Assembly (NCBI GenBank): GCA_028821635.1
Contig: JAPPDO010000250.1
Span: 1 to 9,338 of the forward strand
Direction of reading: 5' to 3'
From: Ekhidna sp.
Lineage (GTDB): Bacteria; Bacteroidota; Bacteroidia; Cytophagales; Cyclobacteriaceae
DNA: 9,338 bases
Shown: positions 1 through 8,201 of the stretch, one piece after another
Layout: every line of letters begins with the position of its first letter
How positions within the stretch are numbered: the stretch's first letter is position 1
Translations under genes and position numbers: made by a program
The notes under the pieces: generated by a model
Told to the model about the DNA's origin: nothing
The model's database searches: none
Seen by the model: the letters and a program-made list of their open reading frames with translations, nothing else

Positions 1-1
1 G

Positions 2-285
2 TTTCCGGAGATTACTTCTTATAAAATAGGTATTTCAACCGACTTAGGCACGGTTGAGGAGGTAGAATTAGCGAAGCATATAGCTGAAAAATGTGTCTGA
101 ATGGGCAGCGGGGGCTGGAGGTGTATCTATCTGATGGGAAGTCAGACGGCTATGAAATGCAAAGAAAATCAGTCGTTTTAAATGAGATAGCCAGGGCTTA
201 CAAAGCAAACGGAGACAAAGAAAATGCCTCGAGATGCGAAATGCTTTTTGGAGAATCTTACATGAAATTAGAATCAAGAATGTAA
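2..285 (+). pseudogene. 3' end of a TPR-like gene, apparently frameshifted
   Basis: Two overlapping plus-strand frames follow each other. The first is open from the window edge to a TGA at 98-100 and ends ...VELAKHIAEKCV. The second starts at ATG 91 and stops at 285, giving 64 residues. The second part contains VVLNEIARAYKANGDKENAS, which has the small/aromatic spacing of a tetratricopeptide helix pair. The two frames differ by one base and overlap at a five-A run (87-91). One extra A there would join them into one continuous helical C-terminus. The stretch GAGGAGG at 56-62 resembles a Shine-Dalgarno site but lies too far (about 28 bases) from ATG 91 to serve it well, so an independent small gene is less likely. 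The TPR call rests on helix pattern only. The alternatives are two unrelated ends or a sequencing error. The rest of the gene lies outside the window. Confidence 0.45.
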
Positions 286-453
286 AAAAGGCATAAAAGC
301 CCGGTTAAAGTATTACTAAATTTATCCCGGATAGATAAGTAATTACAATAACAGCTACTAAGAATACTTAACCTCGTTTTTCTGTCCTCCCTTTGTACCA
401 TTGTTTTATAGTTACATTTTATTAAATCTCAAATACATACACAAATAGTTTAA
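286..453. other. AT-rich spacer, no gene seen
   Basis: This 168-base AT-rich stretch follows the TPR-like end. It has stops in all frames, no convincing hairpin terminator and no clear Bacteroidota promoter (TTG...TAnnTTTG). An in-frame TAA at 451-453 marks its end. The base composition changes sharply to GC-rich coding-like DNA right after it, so a recombination junction may lie near 450-456. Confidence 0.5.
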
Positions 454-828
454 TTAAGCGATGGCTTCGGCTACAAGGTCGGCACCACCAACATCCACAC
501 ACTGACCATCAACGACGACGATACCACAGCAAGCGTAGTCGAGAATACCACCGATGTGGTACTGACCGTCTCAGCCACCGATCCTGACACAGGCACAACC
601 CTCACTTATGCCCTCAGCGGAGGGGCCGACGGTGTCCGGTTCAGAATAAATCAAAACAATGGAGATTTAACGTTCAAAACAGCACCGGATTTTGAAGGTG
701 CCAGCGCAGACGGTGATGATGATTATGAAGTGATCGTGGCAGTAAGTGACGGCACCAACAATGCTATGCAGACCATCACTGTCACCGTTACCAACGATCC
801 GTCACAAAGACAAACGTCACTTCCCTAA
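454..828 (+). pseudogene. Calx-beta/cadherin surface-protein fragment without a start
   Basis: The frame is open from 454, directly after a TAA at 451-453, to the TAA at 826-828. It has no ATG; the first possible start is GTG 556, inside a domain. Codons 454-525 read like the last strands of a Calx-beta domain (GYKVGTTNIHTLTINDDD). From about 529 a cadherin-like domain follows, with the typical SATDPDTGTTLTYALSGGAD, a G-D-L-T-F strand, PDFEG and VSDGTNNA...TITVTVTND. Such domains occur in large, calcium-binding, secreted adhesins. Family knowledge gives the role; the fragment itself is almost certainly not made into a working protein. The 5' part is missing, and the frame ends with seven odd residues after the domain (QRQTSLP). 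The GC content is clearly higher than in rluD next door, which fits DNA moved from, or left over from, a repetitive adhesin gene. Confidence 0.75.
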
Positions 829-890
829 AAAGTGGGCTGTACCTCGTGCAGTTGCCGGACGGGCGTTTGTTGAAGGTTGTGAGGAAGTAG
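801..890 (+). pseudogene. Detached T9SS type A sorting-domain tail
   Basis: In a different frame from the cadherin fragment it overlaps, 801-890 reads VTKTNV followed by TSLKSGLYLVQLPDGRLLK, then VVRK and TAG at 888-890. This is the classic end of a T9SS C-terminal sorting domain: a Leu-x-x-Gly-hydrophobic-Tyr-hydrophobic-Val strand, a turn with a small residue, then a basic hydrophobic last strand. In Bacteroidota this domain targets cargo to the type IX secretion system and is cleaved off at the surface. Only about 30 of the usual 70-80 residues are present. The first part, normally with an NP motif and a 'vydlsGr' strand, is absent. It therefore cannot be joined to the cadherin piece by a simple frame correction. 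It looks like a deletion junction between a cadherin domain and a sorting tail. Confidence 0.65.
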
Positions 891-937
891 AATATGCTAT
901 TAGTACTACACGCTTAAAGGTGCGAAGGCATAAAATT

Positions 938-982
938 ATTTCATTCTGACAGGTTCACTGCTGAAGAAGAGCGGAATGAAAT
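938..982. other. Inverted repeat in the leader region upstream of rluD
   Basis: ATTTCATTC (938-946) is matched by GAATGAAAT (974-982). The stem extends inward to 11 pairs with one G-T wobble, around a loop of about 23 bases. No U-run follows, so it is not a typical terminator. It lies 80 bases before the rluD start and could be a leader hairpin or chance. The remaining bases between 891 and 1061 hold no gene I can support and no clear promoter. Confidence 0.25.
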
Positions 983-1061
983 CTGTTCTCACTGTGTCGC
1001 TGCCGAAACTCAGTAAGATAATTGAACCTTTGTACAACGATCTCAAATTAAATTTACTTCC

Positions 1062-2081
1062 ATGGCTGAAGGTCGGGAATTGGAAAATGAGTTGTATGAA
1101 CATTATCGGATAAAAGTAGATGCAGGCCAAGACTTGCTGAGAATTGACAAATTTCTCATGGATCGTTTGCCCAACGTTACAAGAACAAAGATTCAAAATG
1201 GTATCAAGGACGGCTTTGTAACTGTTAATGGAGGTCATGTAAAGCCAAATTATAAAGCACATCCGGGGGATGAGGTCATTGTTGCTTTCCCTCAGCCGCA
1301 AAGAGATACAGAAATACAGCCTGAGAACATTCCTCTTCATATCATTATGGAAGATGAACACTTGCTCATTGTTAATAAACCGGCGGGAATGGTCGTACAT
1401 CCGGCCCATCAAAATTGGTCAGGCACATTGGTAAATGCGCTGGCATATCATTTTCGGAATTTACCTGAGATGGAAGGCCATGACGGCAGGCCGGGCCTGG
1501 TACACAGGATAGATAAGCATACCTCCGGGCTTTTAGTACTTGCTAAAACTCAACCGGCGATGAGTGGACTTGCTAAACAGTTTTTTGATCACACCATTGA
1601 ACGCACTTACCTTGCATTGGTCTGGGGCGTTCCGGGAGAAGGTAAAGGCACTATCGACGTAAACCTTGGAAGAAGCCTGAAGGACCGAAGAGTAACCGCT
1701 GCCTTTCCGGAAGGAAATTTTGGACGACGTGCGATCACTCACTACGAGATTGTGCAAGATTTAAGATATGTATCTTTAGTTAAATGCAATTTAGAAACCG
1801 GAAGGACACACCAGATTAGGGCGCACATGAAGTATCTGGGGCATCCATTGTTTAGCGATGAGACGTATGGAGGGAACGAAATTTTAAAAGGCACCATTTT
1901 CACTAAATACAGACAGTTTGTTCAAAATTGCTTTAAAGTGATGCCAAGGCAAGCATTGCACGCAAAGACGTTGGGATTTGAACATCCAATAACAAAAGAG
2001 CGAATATTTGCCGACTCAAGACTTCCTGATGATTTTCAGCAAGTTCTTCAAAAATGGGAGCGATACGTGGGGAAAACGTAA
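1062..2081 (+). CDS. rluD: RluA/RluD-family 23S rRNA pseudouridine synthase
   Basis: This 339-residue cytoplasmic enzyme is expected to turn uridines into pseudouridines in an RNA, most likely the large-subunit rRNA. An S4 RNA-binding domain spans about residues 25-75 (LLRIDKFLMDRL, VTVNGGHV). The catalytic domain starts near residue 93. It holds the substrate-pocket NKPAGMVVHP (105-114), the signature HRIDKHTSGLL (148-158) with catalytic Asp151, and the TGRTHQIRAHMKYLGHP block (246-262). The Asp and surrounding motifs are intact and the length is usual for S4-containing members. ATG 1062 gives an N-terminus normal for Bacteroidota homologues (ELYEHYRIKVDAGQ). The exact target uridines cannot be read from sequence: RluD, RluC and other S4 members look alike, so the symbol is tentative. 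The gene stands alone on the plus strand and converges with the SulP gene, 17 bases away, with no evident terminator between them. Confidence 0.93.
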   Translation: MAEGRELENELYEHYRIKVDAGQDLLRIDKFLMDRLPNVTRTKIQNGIKDGFVTVNGGHVKPNYKAHPGDEVIVAFPQPQRDTEIQPENIPLHIIMEDEHLLIVNKPAGMVVHPAHQNWSGTLVNALAYHFRNLPEMEGHDGRPGLVHRIDKHTSGLLVLAKTQPAMSGLAKQFFDHTIERTYLALVWGVPGEGKGTIDVNLGRSLKDRRVTAAFPEGNFGRRAITHYEIVQDLRYVSLVKCNLETGRTHQIRAHMKYLGHPLFSDETYGGNEILKGTIFTKYRQFVQNCFKVMPRQALHAKTLGFEHPITKERIFADSRLPDDFQQVLQKWERYVGKT

Positions 2082-2098
2082 TGGAGTACCACTGAAAC

Positions 2099-3697
2099 TT
2101 AATTGATTTCTTTTGCCATCTTTTTCAGTTCTTCGACCTGATTGGAAGTTTTTACCTGCTCAAAGCCCACAATCTCTAAGGTGATGTTTCTGTATTTTGC
2201 ATTCTCTTTGAAGTCTTCGATGATTTCTAAAATATCCGGATGAATAAAGTGAGACCTTGAAGCATCAATAATAACATTTGCATCATTAGGGATGTGAGAG
2301 ATAGTCTCAATCATATTTGCTTTGCTTAAAAAAGTAAGATTTTCCGACAGCTCTAAATGGAGCTTGTGGTCTCCATCATTTTCCAGAATCCTGGCCTGGT
2401 ATGGTTTTTTAAAATTATTGTAAAGAACCTGAAAGATGCCAACCGCAAGTCCCAGCACAATGCCGATAAGTAAGTCGGTAAAGATGATACCGATGATCGT
2501 GACCAGGAATGGGATGTAAACGTCTTTCCCCGAGTTGATCATCTGTCTGAAGATAGATGGCTTAGCTAACTTATATCCCACCACGATTAAGATGGCAGCC
2601 AAGCATGAAAGCGGAATGAGGTTGAGAATATCAGGGATGAAGATGGCACAAACTAAAAGAAGTATTCCGTGTGCTATGGCGGAGAGTTTTGTCCTGCCTC
2701 CGGACTGAATATTGGCCGAACTTCTTACAATTACCTGCGTCACCGGCAGTCCGCCAATCACTCCGGATACGGTATTTCCTATGCCTTGCGCAATTAATTC
2801 CCGATTCGTAGGGGTTATTCTTTTCAGCGGGTCTAATTTATCCGTAGCTTCAACGCAAAGCAGTGTTTCCAACGAACCAACTACTGCGATTGTAGCTCCT
2901 GCTATCAACACATCTTTTCTAAAAATTGCTGAAACATCAAATAGCATGAATTGCCCAAAAAAGCCGCTCAAGGTCTCTGCTATGGGAAGGCTTACCATGT
3001 GCTCTTCACTGACATAAAGCGATGAGCCTGTAAAGGCAAGATTTACCAGTATTGCGGTAATTACGGCAACGAGAGGCCCCTGAATAATCTGAAAGAGTTT
3101 AATTTTTTTGATGAACTTCTGCTCCCATAAAATCAAAATTGACATCGAAATGAGAAAAATGATCAATGCACCCGCACTTACAAAGTCGAGCATTGTAATT
3201 AATTCGGTGAATGTGTTTTCTCCGTCAGGCTGAAAAAATTCCAAGTCACCCTCGGGGTCTGCATCATAGCCAAAAGCATGAGGGATCTGTTTAAGGATAA
3301 TAATGATGCCAATTGCAGAAAGCATCCCCTTGATCACGGAATTTGGAAAATAGTACCCAATAATACCGGCTCTCACCAAGCCTAGCACCACCTGAATGAT
3401 ACCACTGACTACCACGGCTGCCAGGAAGACAGCATAGGTTTCTGCGTCCTGAATAGCCCCTAAGACAATGACAGTAAGGCCCGCTGCCGGCCCGCTGACC
3501 CCGACCTGAGACCCGCTAATCATCCCTACAACAACTCCTCCTACAATCCCTGATATAATACCCGCAAAGAGGGGGGCACCCGATGCCAGCGCAATCCCCA
3601 AACACAAGGGGACTGCAACGAGAAAAACTACCAATGAGGCAGATAAATCGGTTTTTATGTTTCCGAACAGGCCGATGTTGTTACTCTTATTTTCCAT
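2099..3697 (-). CDS. SulP-family inorganic anion transporter with a divergent STAS domain
   Basis: This is a 532-residue inner-membrane protein. Residues 16-430 are a run of hydrophobic segments fitting the SulP fold. The family hallmarks are an early SGPAAGLTVIVL (68-79), the GSLETLLCVEATDKLDP block (274-290) and GGLPVTQVIVRSSANIQSGG (315-334), which precedes a long helix with T-x-LSAIAHG. Residues about 435-532 form a cytosolic STAS-like domain (VIIDASRSHFIHPDILEIIEDF, 475-496). In it the usual 'D-x-S-G/T' phospho-acceptor loop is replaced by DASRSHF, so anti-sigma-antagonist style phosphorylation is uncertain. SulP proteins move sulfate, bicarbonate or other anions coupled to Na+ or H+. 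The GSLETLL...EATDKLDP type is often annotated as bicarbonate-related, but no carbonic anhydrase gene lies in this window, so the substrate is open. It is the last gene of the minus-strand cluster, 29 bases after the GH3 gene. Confidence 0.92.
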   Translation of the reverse strand: MENKSNNIGLFGNIKTDLSASLVVFLVAVPLCLGIALASGAPLFAGIISGIVGGVVVGMISGSQVGVSGPAAGLTVIVLGAIQDAETYAVFLAAVVVSGIIQVVLGLVRAGIIGYYFPNSVIKGMLSAIGIIIILKQIPHAFGYDADPEGDLEFFQPDGENTFTELITMLDFVSAGALIIFLISMSILILWEQKFIKKIKLFQIIQGPLVAVITAILVNLAFTGSSLYVSEEHMVSLPIAETLSGFFGQFMLFDVSAIFRKDVLIAGATIAVVGSLETLLCVEATDKLDPLKRITPTNRELIAQGIGNTVSGVIGGLPVTQVIVRSSANIQSGGRTKLSAIAHGILLLVCAIFIPDILNLIPLSCLAAILIVVGYKLAKPSIFRQMINSGKDVYIPFLVTIIGIIFTDLLIGIVLGLAVGIFQVLYNNFKKPYQARILENDGDHKLHLELSENLTFLSKANMIETISHIPNDANVIIDASRSHFIHPDILEIIEDFKENAKYRNITLEIVGFEQVKTSNQVEELKKMAKEIN

Positions 3698-3726
3698 TCA
3701 TTATTTTACCTGAAATCCATAGATAT

Positions 3727-5250
3727 TCAAATCGCAGACTTAAAACTAAGCAACTCATTCAAATATTCCCTAGTATTAGACAGACGAGGCACTTTATGCT
3801 GCCCGCCGAGTTTATTTTTTGACTTCATCCAACAATAGAATGTATTTTCAGGAACAACGTGAACTATCGGCTCAACAAGCGCGATGTCTTTATATCTTTT
3901 TGCATCGTAATCGGAGTTTACTTCTCGCAGCTTCTCATCAAGCAGCTTGGTAAAGCGTCCTAAATTTTCCGGGACTTTTAAAAATTCAATCACCCATTCA
4001 TGGCTTCCCTTATTTCCTTCTTCAAAGTATTTTGGACCTGCGGTAAAATTATCAATTACTGCTTCCGTCTTTTTGCAGGCCTCCGTGATTGCGGCTTCAG
4101 CATTTTCTATGATCAGCTCTTCACCAAAGGCATTAATGAAGTGTTTCGTTCTGCCCGATATTTTTATCCTGTATGGACTTTTACCGGTGAAGGTAACGGT
4201 ATCTCCAATCATGTAACGCCAAAGTCCTGCATTAGTGGTGATAAGCATGGCGTAGTTTTTACCCACTTCTACCTCATCAAGTGTCAGCGTTTTTGGATGG
4301 TTTTTCTCCATTTCTTCAAATGGAATAAATTCATAAAAAATTCCATAATCAAGCATTAAAAGCATTTCTGAACTATTGGTTTGATCTTGTATGCCGAAAA
4401 AGCCCTCAGAAGCATTGTAGGTTTCCATGTATTTCATTTCAGAGGAGGGAATCAGTTTTTTAAACAACTCTTTGTAGGGAGAGAAAGAAACGGCTCCATG
4501 AAAAAAAACCTCCAAATTTGGCCATACATCCAGAATGTTTTTTGCGTCTTTGAGTTTAAGAATCTTTTCCAAAAGTACAATCATCCAGGTTGGTGCCCCT
4601 GAGATGTTAGTCACATTTTCATCGGAAGTAATCTCCACCATCCTGTCGATCTTCTCTTCCCACTCATCCATGAGTGCGATATCAAGGCTTGGGGTTCTTA
4701 CCATTTGTGCCCACCAGGGGAGATTTTTCAATAATACGGCAGAAACATCGCCATAGTAAGATTTAGCATTTTCATCGAACTGATTGATCTGACGACTGCC
4801 CCCGATGACCAGCCCTTTACCGGAGAACATTCTGGCATTAGGATAGTTATTGAGATATATGGAGAGCAAATCTTTCCCTCCCTTGTAATGACAATCTTCT
4901 AAGGCTTCATTTGAAACAGGTATGAATTTGCTCCTGGCATTAGTTGTGCCGGAGGATTTAGCAAACCATCTGATCTCGCTTGGCCAGAGGAGATTCTGCT
5001 CGCCTTTCATTAATCTTTCAATGTAAGGATACAACTCCTCATAGGAGACGACCGGAACACGGGATTTGAAGTGCTCATAATTTTCTATTGAGTGGAACCC
5101 CAATTTTTTCCCATACTTAGTCTTTACCGCCTTTTTTATGAGTCCCTCAAGAAGTTCATTCTGTACCTCAATCGGGTATTTTATGAAAAGCTCAATCTGA
5201 TGTATCCGCTTTTTCATAACCCAAGATAAGATGGAATTGAAAATTTCCAT
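3727..5250 (-). CDS. GH3-family acyl-adenylate/amide-forming enzyme
   Basis: This 507-residue cytoplasmic protein belongs to the GH3 branch of the adenylating superfamily, whose plant members join acyl acids to amino acids through an AMP intermediate. Visible motifs are the ATP-binding AKSSGTTNARSKFIP (97-111), the adenine/acyl-pocket YNASEGFFG (278-286), YMIGDTVTF (346-354) with the ribose-binding Asp350, the hinge KISGRTKHFINAFGEEL (363-379), and a C-terminal GGQHKVPRLSN (482-492) with a Lys (486) placed like the catalytic lysine. All motifs appear intact and the length is normal. The bacterial substrate is not known to me; automatic names such as 'auxin-responsive promoter protein' come from the plant family and should not be taken as function. 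Its start ATG 5250 lies only 7 bases after the lptB stop, so the two are probably co-translated. A link to lipid or envelope metabolism is inferred from that position alone. Confidence 0.9.
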   Translation of the reverse strand: MEIFNSILSWVMKKRIHQIELFIKYPIEVQNELLEGLIKKAVKTKYGKKLGFHSIENYEHFKSRVPVVSYEELYPYIERLMKGEQNLLWPSEIRWFAKSSGTTNARSKFIPVSNEALEDCHYKGGKDLLSIYLNNYPNARMFSGKGLVIGGSRQINQFDENAKSYYGDVSAVLLKNLPWWAQMVRTPSLDIALMDEWEEKIDRMVEITSDENVTNISGAPTWMIVLLEKILKLKDAKNILDVWPNLEVFFHGAVSFSPYKELFKKLIPSSEMKYMETYNASEGFFGIQDQTNSSEMLLMLDYGIFYEFIPFEEMEKNHPKTLTLDEVEVGKNYAMLITTNAGLWRYMIGDTVTFTGKSPYRIKISGRTKHFINAFGEELIIENAEAAITEACKKTEAVIDNFTAGPKYFEEGNKGSHEWVIEFLKVPENLGRFTKLLDEKLREVNSDYDAKRYKDIALVEPIVHVVPENTFYCWMKSKNKLGGQHKVPRLSNTREYLNELLSFKSAI

Positions 5251-5257
5251 GTAATCG

Positions 5258-5989
5258 CTAAATCTTACGTTTTAGTTCAAAATGTTTCCCCAAGTAGACT
5301 TTTCTGACTTGCTCATCAGCAGCAAGTTCTTCAGCGGCTCCGGCCTTGAGCAGCTTCCCTTCAAACATCAGGTAGGCTCGGTCCGTGATTGATAAGGTTT
5401 CGTTCACATTGTGGTCGGTAATTAAAATTCCAATATTTTTATTTTTAAGCTGGGCCACGATCGTTTGAATCTCCTCAACAGCGATAGGGTCTACGCCGGC
5501 GAATGGCTCATCAAGGAGGATGAATTTTGGATCAACGGCCAGAACCCGTGCAATTTCCGTTCTTCTCCGTTCACCACCGGAAAGCACTTGTCCTAGATTC
5601 TTACGTACATGCGTAAGACTGAACTCTTCCAGCAGGCTTTCACATTTTGCTTTTTGCTGTTTTTTAGAAAGTTTGGTCATTTCCAGAATGGCAAGGATGT
5701 TGTCTTCTACACTCAGTTTTCTAAATACTGAGGCTTCCTGCGCCAAATATCCAACCCCTCTTTGTCCGCGCTTGTACATTGGAAGATCCGTCACATCATC
5801 ATCATCGATAAGGATATGTCCTTCGTTGGGCTTGATAAGGCCGACGATCATGTAGAAGGAAGTCGTCTTTCCGGCTCCATTTGGACCCAAAAGCCCCACA
5901 ATTTCGCCTTGGCTGACTTTTAATGAAATATCATTTACAACTATCCTCTTCTTATATTTCTTTACCAGATTTTGTGTACGCAGTTCCAT
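5258..5989 (-). CDS. lptB: LptB, ATPase of the lipopolysaccharide export transporter
   Basis: This 243-residue ABC ATPase powers extraction of LPS from the inner membrane through LptFG and the LptC-A-D bridge. Every catalytic motif is present: Walker [10 protein letters not shown] (35-43), the Q-loop [18 protein letters not shown] (81-98) in the form typical of LptB, signature [13 protein letters not shown] (136-148), Walker [14 protein letters not shown] (156-168) with Glu161, and switch His193 in LITDHN. The C-terminal [15 protein letters not shown] (223-237) is also LptB-like. I chose ATG 5989 ([12 protein letters not shown]). The longer reading from TTG 6013 would add eight residues and overlap recJ, and homologues begin at MEL/MILRT. 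With ATG 5989 the gap to the recJ stop is 13 bases. Partner genes lptF, lptG and lptC are not in this window, which is usual for Bacteroidota. Confidence 0.95.
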   Translation of the reverse strand: MELRTQNLVKKYKKRIVVNDISLKVSQGEIVGLLGPNGAGKTTSFYMIVGLIKPNEGHILIDDDDVTDLPMYKRGQRGVGYLAQEASVFRKLSVEDNILAILEMTKLSKKQQKAKCESLLEEFSLTHVRKNLGQVLSGGERRRTEIARVLAVDPKFILLDEPFAGVDPIAVEEIQTIVAQLKNKNIGILITDHNVNETLSITDRAYLMFEGKLLKAGAAEELAADEQVRKVYLGKHFELKRKI

Positions 5990-6002
5990 AAGCAGCCGCA
6001 AG

Positions 6003-7700
6003 TTATGTATCAAAGCGTATATCTTTCAAGTTGAGGATTAGCGTTCTGTTTCCTAAGTAATTATTTACCTCTAAATGATAAACGATGCTAAGAGGTTTAC
6101 CGGATTCGGTGATAGCCATTTTTTCTGCAAGGTCAAAGCCAATAAACTCGTATGTCTTTTTGTCATGTTGTTCATGTAAAAATCCTTTGAGATGTTTTTC
6201 TTTAATAATGACAGGATTTGACTTTACCAATATTCCTTTTGTGGAAAATAAAGGAGCTTGGTTCTGTGGCCCAAATGGTGCCATCTGACTGATAATGCCG
6301 TATGTTTTAAAATTGATATATTTCAATGGGATTTCAGTGTCTATTTCAATTTTTGGAATTAACTGATCCGGCGCAATAGAATTACTGACTACTGTTTCAA
6401 ATTTTTCAACAAACTTTTCTACATTTTCCAAGGGAAGCGTCAAACCGGCGGCATGGGCATGTCCCCCAAACTGATCCAACAATTCTGCACATTGGGTAAT
6501 CGCCTTATGTACATCAAATCCATTCACAGACCTTGCCGAACCTATTGCCCTGCCTTCGGATTCAGTAAGTATCACCGTCGGGCGATGATAGGTCTCAATA
6601 CAGCGTGATGCTACAATTCCGATTACGCCCTTGTGCCATGATTTATTAAAGAGAACGGTAGATTTCTTATGCAATCCTCGTTCTAAAATCATTTCCAAAG
6701 CCTCTACAGTAATGGTTTGATCCAGTGCTCTGCGCTCTTGATTTTTGGAGTGAAGGTAGCCGGCGCGTTTCTCCGTCTTTTCAGATGGTCCAATTAACAA
6801 CTTTACGGACTCTTTCGCATGAGATAAGCGTCCTGCGGCATTGATTCTTGGGCCTAGAGCGAAGACAAGGTCAGAAACGTTGAGTACTCCTTTTTTACCG
6901 CTAATTTTAATGAGCGACTTTAAGCCCTTCAGTGGGCTTTGATTCAGCTTTTTAAGACCATAAAAACAAAATATCCTATTCTCCCCGACGATGGGTACAA
7001 TATCGCAGGCGATACTTACGGCTAATAAATCCAGGTACTTATACAGTTGATTTTTATCAATCGTATTCTGATGACAGAACCCCTCCAGCAATTTGAATCC
7101 AACCCCACAACCCGATAATTCTTTGAAGGGATAGCTGCAGTCATCTTGTTTTGGGTCTAAAATCGCAAATACGTCCGGAGTAACGCTACCCGGCAGGTGG
7201 TGGTCGCAAATGATTAAATCTATTCCCAGTGATTTCGCTTGCCTTGCCCGATCTACGGCCCTTATCCCCACATCGAGTGCTATTATCAAATCAAACCCAT
7301 GATCATGCGCATAATTGATACCCTTTTCCGAAATACCATAGCCTTCCGTGCTCCTATCCGGAATGTAAAACGCTAATTGATCAGAAAATTCAGATAAAAA
7401 CAAGAATGCGAGACTTACCGATGTTATCCCGTCCACGTCATAGTCTCCATAGAGCAAAATCTTTTCCCGATTAAAGATTGCCTCCGTTAATCGGTTGACC
7501 GCTCTGTCCATATTGAGCATCTCAAATGGATCGTGAAGCATACTCAGGGAAGGGCGAAAGAAGCTCTTGGCCCCATCAAATGTGTTGATGCCGCGTTGGA
7601 CTAAGATTTTAGAAAGGTAATGATTTAGATTAAGTGATTGGCTTAGCGGCTCAACTATGGCAGCGTTAGGTGCCTTCTTATAAATCCATTTCTTTTTCAC
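6003..7700 (-). CDS. recJ: RecJ, single-stranded-DNA-specific 5'-3' exonuclease
   Basis: With GTG 7700 as start the protein is 565 residues, normal for Bacteroidota RecJ, and begins [11 protein letters not shown], the family's usual opening. The DHH domain shows [12 protein letters not shown] (83-94), [12 protein letters not shown] (139-150; many relatives have Cys where this has Val) and ICDHHLPGS (164-172), which supply the metal-binding aspartates and histidines. RINAAGRL (285-292) closes this half. The DHHA1 domain carries [13 protein letters not shown] (354-366) and FGGHAHAAG (411-419). An OB-like domain covers about 450-565 with [13 protein letters not shown] (473-485). RecJ resects 5' ends in RecF-type recombination, mismatch repair and base-excision repair. 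The frame stays open upstream to a TTG at 7895, but those 65 residues look non-homologous and start inside a repeat element, so I excluded them. It appears to be the first gene of the recJ-lptB-GH3-SulP unit. No clear promoter was seen in 7701-7870. Confidence 0.93.
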   Translation of the reverse strand: MKKKWIYKKAPNAAIVEPLSQSLNLNHYLSKILVQRGINTFDGAKSFFRPSLSMLHDPFEMLNMDRAVNRLTEAIFNREKILLYGDYDVDGITSVSLAFLFLSEFSDQLAFYIPDRSTEGYGISEKGINYAHDHGFDLIIALDVGIRAVDRARQAKSLGIDLIICDHHLPGSVTPDVFAILDPKQDDCSYPFKELSGCGVGFKLLEGFCHQNTIDKNQLYKYLDLLAVSIACDIVPIVGENRIFCFYGLKKLNQSPLKGLKSLIKISGKKGVLNVSDLVFALGPRINAAGRLSHAKESVKLLIGPSEKTEKRAGYLHSKNQERRALDQTITVEALEMILERGLHKKSTVLFNKSWHKGVIGIVASRCIETYHRPTVILTESEGRAIGSARSVNGFDVHKAITQCAELLDQFGGHAHAAGLTLPLENVEKFVEKFETVVSNSIAPDQLIPKIEIDTEIPLKYINFKTYGIISQMAPFGPQNQAPLFSTKGILVKSNPVIIKEKHLKGFLHEQHDKKTYEFIGFDLAEKMAITESGKPLSIVYHLEVNNYLGNRTLILNLKDIRFDT

Positions 7701-7878
7701 GGGTTGAAGATAGGGAAATGAACACGTAGTATGGTAAATACCTGCTATTTTAATGAAGGAAGGTGCGATTTTATGATCTTGGGGGAATAGGTAGCAGACC
7801 CTCATCCTAAACCGGTCTGATACCAATAAAACAATCAACCCCTTCCATGTGTAATTTGTACGTCGACTATGGATGATG

Positions 7879-8003
7879 ACTTTTGGAAAGTTCAAAAACT
7901 TTCCAAAAGTTCCTGAGTAGCCACCGTTACGATAGAAGCCTTCGAGGTTTCTACTGCCCTCTTTTGAAGAGAGCTTTGCGAATCCTTAACTTTCCAAAAG
8001 TTC
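7879..8003. repeat. Direct repeat copy A (125 bp) with terminal inverted repeats, MITE-like
   Basis: ACTTTTGGAAAGTT at 7879-7892 is followed after CAAA by its exact reverse complement (7897-7910), a perfect 14-bp hairpin. The same complementary arm recurs at 7988-8001, so the unit is also bounded by a 14-bp terminal inverted repeat. Inside are an imperfect hairpin GTAGCCACC...GGTTTCTAC (7917-7954) and CTCTT-TTG-AAGAG (7959-7971). Copy B at 8202 is identical except that this copy has one more A in the first loop. No target-site duplication and no transposase were seen. It may be a small non-autonomous mobile element or a structured intergenic repeat. It lies just upstream of recJ and could influence that operon's transcription. 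Confidence 0.85.
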
Positions 8004-8201
8004 TCATTCTCTGCTAAGCGGTTACTGTGGCGGTAGAAACCTTGGAGGCTTTGAAAACCTTGAAGGTTTAAGATAGCCGCCCTGCGGGCCGCCCGCCATC
8101 CTCTACTTCATCGCTTAAACATCGACTTCTTCATGTTCACCGGCGACGACCCTTCCAAAAATGTCCTGCCCTAAGTGTCGTTTGAGTTTTACAAATCCGT
8201 A
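8004..8201. other. 198-bp spacer between the repeats, with palindromes and a possible coding relic
   Basis: The spacer holds two imperfect 16-bp neighbours, AAACCTTGGAGGCTTT (8037-8052) and AAAACCTTGAAGGTTT (8054-8069). The second contains the 15-base palindrome AAACCTT-G-AAGGTTT (8055-8069). The segment 8033-8052 matches, in reverse orientation, 17 of 20 bases of 7935-7954 in copy A, so the spacer and the repeat share ancestry. GCCC-TGC-GGGC (8079-8089) is a small GC hairpin. The sequence CCCGCCATCC occurs at 8091-8100 and again just after copy B at 8331. On the minus strand an open frame from copy B ends at a TAA at 8117-8115 with the coding-like tail GQDIFGRVVAGEHEEVDV. I do not recognise it. 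Confidence 0.5.

Noticed and set aside
746..949. 67-residue plus-strand frame from ATG 746
   Set aside because: It is a shadow frame over the cadherin domain and spacer with no domain pattern.
936..1412. 158-residue minus-strand frame opposite the rluD start
   Set aside because: It is antisense to conserved RluD S4-domain coding sequence, and its sequence resembles no known family.
2082..2098. Bidirectional terminator between rluD and the SulP gene
   Set aside because: Only 17 bases separate the stops and no stable hairpin with a T-run is visible.
5990..6013. Upstream TTG start for lptB
   Set aside because: It would overlap recJ and add eight residues not typical of LptB; ATG 5989 fits better.
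7701..7895. 65-residue N-terminal extension of recJ from a TTG start
   Set aside because: It begins inside repeat copy A, shows no RecJ-like sequence, and the GTG at 7700 gives the family's normal N-terminus and length.
8101..8173. Plus-strand fragment reading NIDFFMFTGDDPSKNVLP
   Set aside because: It is very short, overlaps a longer minus-strand open frame at the same place, and has no start; neither reading can be preferred by eye.
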